From an uncultured Eubacteriales bacterium (GTDB lineage Bacteria; Bacillota; Clostridia; Oscillospirales; CAG-272), in NCBI GenBank assembly GCA_949451655.1, contig CASTST010000008.1:1-35968 (forward strand): 35,968 bases of DNA, written 5' to 3'. The notes beneath the pieces were generated by a model. It had not been told where the DNA came from. It worked only from the letters and a program-made list of their open reading frames with translations, and did not search any database. The translations under genes were made by a program, and so were the position numbers. Each line of letters begins with the position of its first letter. The stretch's first letter is position 1. Shown piece after piece: positions 16,845 through 24,781 of this stretch.

Positions 16845-19330
16845 AGGGAAGGGATTTGTATAAGGCAATCGGATCTGTATCGGAACAGCATGTAGAAGAT
16901 ACGTTCGCGTATTTTCGTACGCGGAAAAAAATGAGATTTATTAAAATCGGTTCGGTTGCTGCTGCGCTTTGCTTTGTGGTTACAGGCACGGTTCTGGTGG
17001 CGCTGCATAAAAACACTGTGTGCATAGAACCGGGGGGGCTGTCTGTATTGGTAGATGAAAATGGATTTTTAATCCGGGACGGAGAACTTTTAAAATACAC
17101 CGGTGCAGAAACGGATGTGGTAATTCCTGAAACAGTAGACACTATTGCAGATAATGCTTTTGCGGATACCAAGGATCTTAGCACCGTTACACTGACTGCC
17201 AATGTAAAGCATGTAGGGTATGATGCGTTTAACGGCGAAAAAGGGTTCCGGCTGCTTTTATCAGCAGACAACCGTTACTTTACCGATACGGGAGACAGCA
17301 TCATTTCCACAGACGGTACCAATTTGCTTCAGTATATTGGCGGTGAGCGGGAAAGCTATATCATTCCGTATGGAGTAAAACAAATCAGCGCATTTGCCTT
17401 TTACGAAGCCAAAATTGATGAAATAACCTTCCCGAGGGGATTGGAGTATATCGGAAAAGGTGCGTTTGCCGGATGCAGTATGCAGGCGATTCATCTGCCG
17501 GATTCTGTGGAATATGTGGGTGTGCAGGCATTTTCCCAGTGTATTTATGCAGTGGATGGGACTGTGCCCCAGACGGCTGAGATCGGTGAGGATGCGTTCT
17601 TCCGTGTGCCGTTTTACACGTCCATGCTTGCAGGGCATCCGTGTCCAGGCGAGGATATTCAGCGGGGTACAATAAAACCCAGTGAAGCCTTTGTAAAAAG
17701 CGCACATTTGCAGGAGATCAACGATGCGGTTCTGGAGTTTATCCAAACTGGATATATGCGCAATTATGATGTGGATCGGTCTGAAGCAGGGATCCGTTTC
17801 CCTGATTTTAAACAAAAGATAGATTTTAAAAGCGCAGCGTTTGTTGACGGAGCATGGGGAGATCTGATCGAATGCAGAGCGAAAATTTATGTAACAGATC
17901 AACAGTATGTGAGCATTGGTTTGGCTTGTGAAAATCCATATGATTGCAGCAGTTGGAGTGATGCAGAATGGAAAATCTGCCGCGCAGAATTTTATCCAGA
18001 CACATATGAGGTTCAAAAAGATGATATAGCGCTTGTATTTTTCCGTGATTCTAAAACTCTCAACTATGTATTGCAGGAAATACGGTATAATGGCAGTAAA
18101 TACAATACAGAGATTGACCGGGCTGCATATTCTCCGGAAATATGCAAACGCGGTCTCCAAAAGGTGACTGACGGGCTATATGTTCTGGCGTGGGATACAT
18201 ATGAAAACACGTTCAATTGGAAACGCAGCTATGAATCAAATTCTCATACACTGACAGTAATAGATTTACGCAGCGGAGAATTGAAGCTTACCCACTATTT
18301 GGATGAGATTGAAGGATATTCGTTCAAAATATTCCCCATGGAAGGAATGCAGGTTGACGGACAGTATAGGCTTATGCTGACAGACTACAATTATTTATTC
18401 ATTGATTGGATAAAATATCTGGCAGGAGAAGGCGGCGTCACATTATATGAGTTTGAGACGATTACAATTGACGATGTTGCGGATATGGGCAAGCTGCAAG
18501 TCAGGGGATCAAGAGAATATATGAGTTATGAGCGCGAAATCAATATGCTGTGCGCTTTTATAACAAAGAATACAACTGCCCTGGAGGAATATTCCGATGT
18601 TCCGGCAGGAACTTATGATTTATACAAAACGCTGGAATTTGGAGAATATACGATCACGCAGATTCTCTCTGGATCGGATTTATATTATCAAGGAAATATC
18701 AATGTATTTCTTGATGTAGAGATAGTGAAAAGCGATATTCCTGAAATCCCTGTAGGGAAACATTGTTTTGTTGTAGGATCCGGACCGGGCGGAGATTATG
18801 TTATGGACAAAGATAGAAATACGCATTTTATTTCTGTACATGCTGATTTAAAGGATTTGTATATATTTGTGTCTTTGCTTGGAAGTAGAATGATTCCCGA
18901 TGTGAACGCATTAACAGAAGAAACGCTGCGTCCTTATAGGGAAGCTGCAATTGTATACATCATTGACCATAAATCAACGGATATGAGTATAAAAATTGAG
19001 GATGTGATCGCCTATGCTAGGGAGTTATTTGACCTAACTGTGACGGAAAAGGATATCAGAAGTATCAATATGTTTTCATATTATATGGAAGGAGATCGCA
19101 TTTACGCGGGCGGACACGGCGGAAATGTAGTCGGAATGGATATTATTGAGCAGATAGAATGGGGTGATACCGTTACTGTCACAGTCCGGTTTTATGCGGA
19201 AGGATCTTATACTATCCCTGCAAAGGATATAAAATATACCCTGACAAGAACGCCGGACGGGTTGGCATTCCTTACTCCGTCTGAAGTGATTCAGGATTAT
19301 GGCAGACCAATTTGGAGCTACGCAGTGTGA
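16841..19330 (+). CDS. Membrane anti-sigma-like protein with BspA-type leucine-rich repeats
   Basis: 829 aa, far longer than ordinary anti-sigma factors. Residues 1-32 are a charged cytosolic segment (LYKAIGSVSEQHVEDTFAYF) of the kind found on clostridial partners of ECF sigma factors. One membrane helix spans about 33-55. The outer part begins with BspA/LRR_5 repeats (about 60-270): VVIPETVDTIADNAFADTKDL, EITFPRGLEYIGKGAFAGC and IHLPDSVEYVGVQAFSQC. A 550-residue C-terminal region follows that I do not recognise, with few cysteines and no obvious enzyme motif. Inferred role: hold the sigma factor at the membrane and release it on an outside signal. The pairing rests on overlap and topology, not on a named anti-sigma domain. 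Base composition after 17,700 is more AT-rich than the first third. Confidence 0.75.
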   Translation: MKGRDLYKAIGSVSEQHVEDTFAYFRTRKKMRFIKIGSVAAALCFVVTGTVLVALHKNTVCIEPGGLSVLVDENGFLIRDGELLKYTGAETDVVIPETVDTIADNAFADTKDLSTVTLTANVKHVGYDAFNGEKGFRLLLSADNRYFTDTGDSIISTDGTNLLQYIGGERESYIIPYGVKQISAFAFYEAKIDEITFPRGLEYIGKGAFAGCSMQAIHLPDSVEYVGVQAFSQCIYAVDGTVPQTAEIGEDAFFRVPFYTSMLAGHPCPGEDIQRGTIKPSEAFVKSAHLQEINDAVLEFIQTGYMRNYDVDRSEAGIRFPDFKQKIDFKSAAFVDGAWGDLIECRAKIYVTDQQYVSIGLACENPYDCSSWSDAEWKICRAEFYPDTYEVQKDDIALVFFRDSKTLNYVLQEIRYNGSKYNTEIDRAAYSPEICKRGLQKVTDGLYVLAWDTYENTFNWKRSYESNSHTLTVIDLRSGELKLTHYLDEIEGYSFKIFPMEGMQVDGQYRLMLTDYNYLFIDWIKYLAGEGGVTLYEFETITIDDVADMGKLQVRGSREYMSYEREINMLCAFITKNTTALEEYSDVPAGTYDLYKTLEFGEYTITQILSGSDLYYQGNINVFLDVEIVKSDIPEIPVGKHCFVVGSGPGGDYVMDKDRNTHFISVHADLKDLYIFVSLLGSRMIPDVNALTEETLRPYREAAIVYIIDHKSTDMSIKIEDVIAYARELFDLTVTEKDIRSINMFSYYMEGDRIYAGGHGGNVVGMDIIEQIEWGDTVTVTVRFYAEGSYTIPAKDIKYTLTRTPDGLAFLTPSEVIQDYGRPIWSYAV

Positions 19331-19356
19331 AGGGATGAAATATAAACTATAAAATT

Positions 19357-19509
19357 CCCCTTGTGCCGGAGCTTGTTAAACGCCCCCACAGGGGATCCTG
19401 TGCCACAAGCAAAAGAGAATCAAGGCCTCCATGTGAGGATCCACTACGTGGCTCCATAGGGGGCTGTCAGCCAAGCGCAGCGGTGCTGACTGGGGGATTG
19501 TTTGTGTTT
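19357..19509 (-). repeat. Dispersed repeat copy D (truncated direct copy of C)
   Basis: This 153-bp segment (ccccttgtgccggagcttg... to gggggattgtttgtgttt) matches 15936-16087 in the same order and direction, by eye well above 80% identical. The core and second arm are missing. It directly follows the anti-sigma gene, so the sigma operon is bracketed by direct repeats. Confidence 0.88.
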
Positions 19510-19540
19510 GGGAATTTTTTTAATGTCATGTACCCAATTA

Positions 19541-19573
19541 AAAACACCGCCCTGTAATAGGGCGGTGTTTTTT
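19541..19573. terminator. Bidirectional intrinsic terminator
   Basis: aaaacaccgccct and agggcggtgtttt pair fully around gtaat, with T-runs on both strands. It lies between the anti-sigma gene and the convergent alkaline phosphatase gene and can end both transcripts. Confidence 0.95.
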
Positions 19574-21193
19574 CTATCCTCCAAAAGAGGATGCGCCGAA
19601 TACGGCTGCAATATATTTTGCAATGTCCGTGTTTTCTACAAGCGTGCTGTGGAATATTTCCGTTCCCCAGCCCATGGCACACACCGGAACAGGTACGCCG
19701 GTATGTTCTCCGTCAGACGTCCATGTGTAACTGCCATCCTCTAAAACAGTCAGCCCTCCGGTTTCATGGTCGGCGGTGACAATTACGGCAACATCAGGAT
19801 GACATGCGGCTGTAAGCGCCGCATAAGCCACGCATTCATTGAGCCGGTACACTGTGCGTACCGTTTCATTGTAGTCCAATCTGGTGGCGTATTTGTCGAT
19901 CATAGCTTCTTCTGCCATCAGGAAAAAACCACTGTTGTTGACGGATGCCGCATGAATCGCTTTTTCAAACTGTTCCGGCAGTGTGTCGTCGTCATAATTA
20001 CACCAGAGAAAATCGCATGCAAGTTCACTTTCTGCCAGCGCTTCCTGCTGCTGCTGAATTACGCTGTAATCGAACCGGTAATTGTGATGTGTTAAAAATC
20101 CGTTGGGCGTAGCTCCGGTAATCCGGTCGGATGAGAGGATTGCGGTGGTTCGCCCGGAAAGAGAGGCAAGCTCACGCACATTTTGAACGGAGCGCAGAGA
20201 ATCGGCGTTACCGCCTAAAAATGTGTCCGGACGCATGCCAAGGACACCGTTGCGGGTTTTCCATCCGGTAGCGAGAGCAGTTGCGGACGCAGCAGAGTCT
20301 GTTACCCCGCCAAGCTGATTTGCTGTAGCGGCAGAACCGATTGCAGGAAACTGCTTCGCCCAGAATGTGTCAATTGTTTCTGCCTGGAGCGGTGTGCTTC
20401 CGGTTTCCGGTTCCTGTACATATGCTTTTGAATCACATGCCATGCGAATGTGGTTTTCCCCCATTCCGTCGCCGATGATCAGAATTACGCTGGAAGCGGG
20501 CTGCGGCTGGTATTCCCGGATGAGCTTGTCTCCGGGGACAGTGATTGCAGCATGAGCGTTCCAGGCGTCACTGCTGCTCAGCAGTGTATGCGTCAGATAC
20601 CCCACGCCGCCGCCTACCATAAAGTCTTTTCCAAGGAGAACAATTTTAGATTTTTCCGTATAAATCATATAGGAAAGGGGATCGAACTGAAGTTCACATG
20701 CACTTTCCTTTCGGTTGGTGTCTCCGATTAGAATTTCAAATTCTGTTTCAGCTTTGTCGTCTGTGACAATGGGAATGTGAGCATCACAGTTCATTTCTAA
20801 AAAGTCTTTTAATTGGCCGGCAGCCCAAAGGGCAAAAGTTTTATCCTCTTTCGGAATCACGATCTGATACTGATCCAATTCGATTCCGTTCAGTGTGACA
20901 GAAGCATATCGGGTGCCGGGCTTGCTGATGCCTGCAAGATATTGAAGCAGGACATCTGCATCGGTTTGAGTGATTGCCCCGTCAAAGCTTACATCCGCAT
21001 TTTCTTTGGAAATGGGGGTGAATCTGCCGGACAAATACCGATGCAGCGTATATGCATCGCAAACGTCCACCACACCGTCTCCATTTACATCGCCAATCAG
21101 ATAATCCGAATGCAGGGCGCATCCTGTCCACAGAAAGAGTATGGAAAATAGAATTGCTGCAAGCAGCAGCGGTATGCGTTTTTTTGTCATCAT
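19574..21193 (-). CDS. Alkaline phosphatase lipoprotein with N-terminal dockerin
   Basis: 539 aa. The lipobox LWTGC places the lipidated cysteine at 25, so the protein is predicted tethered to the membrane. A dockerin starts within ten residues (about 33-90), with loops DVNGDGVVDVCD and the weaker DVSFDGAITQTD. Residues about 95-220 resemble the alpha/beta module of the DUF4838 protein (LNGIELDQYQIVIP, EFEILIGDTNR). The alkaline phosphatase domain (about 233-535) has ILIIGDGMGENHIR, the nucleophile in VTDSAASATALATGWKT (S300), VTADHETGG and a C-terminal EHTGVPVPVCAMG, so the metal ligands look intact. It should free phosphate from esters outside the cell. No good ribosome site is seen before the ATG. 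It lies 21 bp after the carboxypeptidase gene and is probably cotranscribed. Lipid anchor plus dockerin in one protein is odd. Confidence 0.88.
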   Translation of the reverse strand: MMTKKRIPLLLAAILFSILFLWTGCALHSDYLIGDVNGDGVVDVCDAYTLHRYLSGRFTPISKENADVSFDGAITQTDADVLLQYLAGISKPGTRYASVTLNGIELDQYQIVIPKEDKTFALWAAGQLKDFLEMNCDAHIPIVTDDKAETEFEILIGDTNRKESACELQFDPLSYMIYTEKSKIVLLGKDFMVGGGVGYLTHTLLSSSDAWNAHAAITVPGDKLIREYQPQPASSVILIIGDGMGENHIRMACDSKAYVQEPETGSTPLQAETIDTFWAKQFPAIGSAATANQLGGVTDSAASATALATGWKTRNGVLGMRPDTFLGGNADSLRSVQNVRELASLSGRTTAILSSDRITGATPNGFLTHHNYRFDYSVIQQQQEALAESELACDFLWCNYDDDTLPEQFEKAIHAASVNNSGFFLMAEEAMIDKYATRLDYNETVRTVYRLNECVAYAALTAACHPDVAVIVTADHETGGLTVLEDGSYTWTSDGEHTGVPVPVCAMGWGTEIFHSTLVENTDIAKYIAAVFGASSFGG

Positions 21194-21214
21194 GCAATAG
21201 GAATAGGCGGCAAA

Positions 21215-22525
21215 TTAAAACCGCATGCGTTTTTTCCCTTTCTTCTGGCGCAGAATTGCTGTGCCAAAAATATAAATCAGTGTAAAAATGACTGCGGCTA
21301 TCAATGTAATGATGAAAAAGCGGCTTTTGGTAAATTGCTCGATTTTGTACAGCCCGTACAGCAGATCGTTTCTGGTTACATCTGTTGTGGCAACAAGCTG
21401 GGATGTTCCCAGTATATTTCCCTGATAAATTGCAGTGACACTGCCTACAACTTGTCCTTCATGTACCGGCGCCTGCAATTCCTTGCTGTTTGTACTGTAG
21501 CTGATTTCAATTTCTTCTTCCACATTCACATCAGCGGGGAGATATACCCGCAGGGTGTCGGTGGAAACCAGCGTTACATAGTCTACCGCTGTAGATAGTG
21601 TTACGGGAATTTCACAAACGATTTGTTCGGGGGACAGGACCTGTGTATATGTGAAAGAATCAAATGCCCATTTCAGCAGATTGGTTATATTGATGTAAGA
21701 ATAAACCTGTCCGTTTATGGTGTCGGCGCCCATTACCACTGCGATATATGTGAGTTCCCCGTCGGTAGCAGCAGTTACGACGCAGTGTCCGCCTTGGGGG
21801 GTGGAACCTGCGTTCATGCCCCGTGCCTGATCGTTATAGTAATTTTTATCGTAATAAACGGAAAGCAAACAGTTTCGGTTGTGCAGTGTGCGTGCGGCGG
21901 AAGTATTGGTTGCAGGCATGGAATATCGTACAGAGGAGGTGGCTTCCATAAATAAGTCGAGCCCGTAGGCATATTTTGCAATCTGCGCCGTATCCTCGGC
22001 GGTGGTATACATGTTTTCATCGTGCATGCCGGTGGGGTTGGTGTAATGGGTATGATGGGCGCCAAGCTCCTTGGCTTTTGTGTTCATCAGCGTTACAAAT
22101 TCTTCTGTGGATCCGGAAACGGTGTGCGCCAGCACATAAGCAGCATCGTTTGCACCATTGACGAGCAGAGCACGGATCATACTGTCTATTGTAACGATTT
22201 CGCCGGCAGCAAGCCCGATATTGTTGCCGGATACTGCCGACAGCATACTTGACGTTACGGTGATGTTTTCGTCCAAGCGATCAGAAAGATTTTCTATGGC
22301 AAGGATACCCGTCATAATTTTTACGGTAGAGGTTGGATAGACCTGTTCTTCTGCATTTTGGGCGAAAACAGCTTTGTTGTTTTCCAAATTATATAGATAG
22401 ATGCCTTTTGCATTGGAAACAGTGGGATCCTCTAACGCTGCAGAGGGAACGGACAGTCCAATGCTTCCCATCGTTAGCAGAATCACTGAAATAAGGACTA
22501 ATGCAATTTTATTCTTCTTTTTCAC
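21215..22525 (-). CDS. D-alanyl-D-alanine carboxypeptidase (S11 family) with variant third motif
   Basis: 436 aa from a GTG at 22525, ten bases after AAAGGGGAT. A signal peptide or N-anchor leads (KIALVLISVILLTMGSIG). The penicillin-binding fold shows the nucleophile motif STVK in VYPTSTVKIMTG and SGN in LSAVSGNNIGLAAGE. The third motif, normally K-T/S-G, reads NAG in RGMNAGSTPQGG. The C-terminus has a beta domain and a membrane helix (FFIITLIAAVIFTLIYIF) followed by a basic tail. These enzymes trim the last D-Ala from peptidoglycan stems outside the membrane. With the altered motif, activity is less certain than the fold. It lies 42 bp after ribF and before the phosphatase gene, in an apparent operon. 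Confidence 0.9.
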   Translation of the reverse strand: MKKKNKIALVLISVILLTMGSIGLSVPSAALEDPTVSNAKGIYLYNLENNKAVFAQNAEEQVYPTSTVKIMTGILAIENLSDRLDENITVTSSMLSAVSGNNIGLAAGEIVTIDSMIRALLVNGANDAAYVLAHTVSGSTEEFVTLMNTKAKELGAHHTHYTNPTGMHDENMYTTAEDTAQIAKYAYGLDLFMEATSSVRYSMPATNTSAARTLHNRNCLLSVYYDKNYYNDQARGMNAGSTPQGGHCVVTAATDGELTYIAVVMGADTINGQVYSYINITNLLKWAFDSFTYTQVLSPEQIVCEIPVTLSTAVDYVTLVSTDTLRVYLPADVNVEEEIEISYSTNSKELQAPVHEGQVVGSVTAIYQGNILGTSQLVATTDVTRNDLLYGLYKIEQFTKSRFFIITLIAAVIFTLIYIFGTAILRQKKGKKRMRF

Positions 22526-22567
22526 GCGATTCTATCCCCTTTCTTAACATACAAGACAGGTTGGCAG

Positions 22568-23518
22568 TCAACCGCCGTAAGTTGCTTCAAAATAAGCGAT
22601 TGTTTTTTGTATATCCTGCTGCACCTGATTTTTCAGCTGCTGCACATTTTCAAATCGGATTTCATCCCGCAGCCGGTGATAGAATTCCACTTGGATTTCC
22701 TTTCCGTATAAAAGCCCGTTGTAGTCAATAATATGTGTCTCACAGTTTACCGGAACATTTCCGTCTGTGACTGTTGGACGGACACCGATGTTGGCAACGC
22801 CGAGGAAGATATCACCGCCTACGTTGCAGGTGCAGGCATAGATTCCGCCCCGCGGAATGATATGCCCTTTTGGAAAGCTTTGATTGATGGTGGGAATTCC
22901 AATGGTTCTGCCAAACTGCTTACCCCGTACCACGGGGAAGCAGATAGAGAAGGGATGCCCCAGCAGTTCGGAGGCAGATTCCATATTTCCGTCTAATATA
23001 CAGCCGCGGATCGCGCTGGACGAAACGATTCTGTTCTGACACAAAACCGGATTTTCCACAATAACCGGAATATTCACTCCGGCAAGATATTTGCGCAGTG
23101 CGTCTGCGTCCCCTGTGCCGCCTTTGCCAAACCGGAAATTGAACCCGCAGACAACGCTTCCTGCACGGATTTGATCGGGCAGATACTGCATTGCAAATAC
23201 AGCGGGCGTCATAGAGCGAATGGTTTCGAAATCTTCCAGAATGGCGTAATCCAAACCGCAGGCTGCAAACAGCCGCAGCTTGGACTGGATGTCTGTAAGA
23301 GCAGGCGCTGGATTTACCGCTTTTGCCAAGCTGGTAAAGGACCATGCGGCGCTGACCGGGCAGCCTGCCTCTTTGGCGCGGGTAAACAGCCTTTGATGTC
23401 CCCTGTGCACCCCATCAAAATTCCCCAGCGCTACGGCAGCGCCGGGAGGCAGTGTGTCCACCTTTTCATATGCAGGCGCGCCAGTCGCCGGATCCGTTGA
23501 TAGTTTATAAATGATCAC
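22568..23518 (-). CDS. ribF: Bifunctional riboflavin kinase/FAD synthetase
   Basis: 316 aa from a GTG at 23518, which has a perfect AGGAGG eight bases upstream. The ATG at 23542 in the track has no ribosome site. The enzyme makes FMN from riboflavin and then FAD. The N-terminal adenylyltransferase domain has VALGNFDGVHRGHQ, CGFNFRFGKGGTGD and VSSSAIR. The C-terminal kinase domain has GRTIGIPTIN and the NCETHIIDYN segment with its catalytic glutamate. Length and order are standard. It lies 35 bp after ireB, and no FMN riboswitch is present, as expected inside an operon. Confidence 0.96.
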   Translation of the reverse strand: MIIYKLSTDPATGAPAYEKVDTLPPGAAVALGNFDGVHRGHQRLFTRAKEAGCPVSAAWSFTSLAKAVNPAPALTDIQSKLRLFAACGLDYAILEDFETIRSMTPAVFAMQYLPDQIRAGSVVCGFNFRFGKGGTGDADALRKYLAGVNIPVIVENPVLCQNRIVSSSAIRGCILDGNMESASELLGHPFSICFPVVRGKQFGRTIGIPTINQSFPKGHIIPRGGIYACTCNVGGDIFLGVANIGVRPTVTDGNVPVNCETHIIDYNGLLYGKEIQVEFYHRLRDEIRFENVQQLKNQVQQDIQKTIAYFEATYGG

Positions 23519-23553
23519 GGACTGTTCCTCCTGTCGGATCATTTCTCAGGGGA

Positions 23554-23814
23554 TCAGTTCAGCCCCAAATAATATTTTACGAGTGCGCCCATCAATTCAT
23601 CCCGGTCAATCCGGCAGATCAGCGCCCGTGCGTTTTTATGATTGGTGATATAGGTAGGATCTTCCGATAAAATATATCCTACCATTTGGTTTATGGGATC
23701 GTATCCCTTTTCCTGCAGTGCCTGATACACTGCGGTGAGAATATCCCGGATGGTTCTGTCCCGCTCATCATGCAGGGAAAAGGTTTGTGTTTTTGCGTGC
23801 GGTTGGTTTGCCAT
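23554..23814 (-). CDS. ireB: IreB family regulatory phosphoprotein (UPF0297)
   Basis: 86 aa, standard length. The family pattern is clear: [45 protein letters not shown], then [25 protein letters not shown]. In Enterococcus, IreB is phosphorylated by the PASTA kinase IreK on N-terminal threonines and affects cephalosporin resistance. Here T9 and T11 are candidates. Family members usually sit beside ruvX and alaS. Here the gene is between metA and ribF, upstream of a D-Ala-D-Ala carboxypeptidase. It starts 20 bp after the metA stop, with AAAGGAG before the ATG. Confidence 0.95.
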   Translation of the reverse strand: MANQPHAKTQTFSLHDERDRTIRDILTAVYQALQEKGYDPINQMVGYILSEDPTYITNHKNARALICRIDRDELMGALVKYYLGLN

Positions 23815-23834
23815 TTGCCAGTCTCCTTTTAATA

Positions 23835-24758
23835 TTAGCCGATTTGCTCAATGTCATATGGGGTAGCTTGGTAAACGAAATAGTTCAGCCAGTTTGAATA
23901 AAGTAAGTTTGCATGGCTGCGCCAGGTGACGATGGGTTCTTTTGTATCATCATCGCCGGGAAAGTAGTTTTCCGGCACATGGGGATGCAGTCCTGCGGCT
24001 TTGTCCCGCAGATATTCACCTTTTAAGGTGTTTCCGTCGTATTCAGGGTGCCCCGTTATGAAAATCTGACTGCCGCCCTGATTGGATACTGCAAACACAC
24101 CTACCCGGTCCTCTTCGCCGGATGCGAGAATTTTCAGTTCCGGTACAGCTTCCACATCCTGCCGGTGTATGGCAGTATGGCGGGAATGGGGCGCCATGAA
24201 GCTGTCGTCAAAGCCGCGCAGAAGAATCGAAGTTTTCCGGTCCTTTTTATGGGGGAAGATGCCGGAAAGCTTTTCCGGCAGAAGATGCTTTTGTATGCCG
24301 TAATGGTAGTACAGTCCCGCCTGCGCTCCCCAGCATATATGCAGGGTGCTGGTCACATGAGTTTTCGACCATTCCATGATCCGGCATAGTTCATCCCAAT
24401 AGGCAACGTCTTCAAATTCCATTTTTTCCACGGGCGCGCCTGTAATTATCATGCCGTCGAACTTATAATCCATAACATCTTCATGGGTGCGGTAGAAAGA
24501 CAGCATGTGCTCGGTAGAGGTGTTGCGTGCTTTATGGGTTGCTGTATGGAGCAGAACCACTTCCACTTGCAGGGGCGTATTGCCCAGCAGTCGTGCCAAT
24601 TGGGTTTCTGTGGTGATTTTTGTGGGCATCAGATTTAGGATTGCGATTTTCAGGGGACGGATATCCTGTGTGATAGCACGGGTTTCCGTAATAACAAATA
24701 TATTTTCGCTTTGCAGGGTTTCCGTTGCGGGCAAAGCGTTTGGTATTTTGATTGGCAA
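23835..24758 (-). CDS. metA: Homoserine O-acetyltransferase (MetA family)
   Basis: 307 aa, family length. It activates homoserine in methionine synthesis. The start [18 protein letters not shown] is diagnostic. The nucleophilic cysteine is C142 in [10 protein letters not shown], with H237 and E239 in [10 protein letters not shown]. Residue 111 is glutamate ([10 protein letters not shown]). In MetA enzymes, glutamate at this position is linked to acetyl-CoA use and glycine to succinyl-CoA, so I call an acetyltransferase despite the usual succinyltransferase label. That agrees with the neighbour metY, which uses O-acetylhomoserine. The gap to metY is 23 bp. Confidence 0.96.
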   Translation of the reverse strand: MPIKIPNALPATETLQSENIFVITETRAITQDIRPLKIAILNLMPTKITTETQLARLLGNTPLQVEVVLLHTATHKARNTSTEHMLSFYRTHEDVMDYKFDGMIITGAPVEKMEFEDVAYWDELCRIMEWSKTHVTSTLHICWGAQAGLYYHYGIQKHLLPEKLSGIFPHKKDRKTSILLRGFDDSFMAPHSRHTAIHRQDVEAVPELKILASGEEDRVGVFAVSNQGGSQIFITGHPEYDGNTLKGEYLRDKAAGLHPHVPENYFPGDDDTKEPIVTWRSHANLLYSNWLNYFVYQATPYDIEQIG

Positions 24759-24781
24759 CGGTTTGTCCTCCGTTTTCGTTT

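Noticed and set aside
15936-19509. Sigma operon considered as an insertion sequence or composite transposon
   Set aside because: No transposase or integrase ORF is present and the flanking repeats carry no coding capacity. Only a recombination-prone arrangement is supported.
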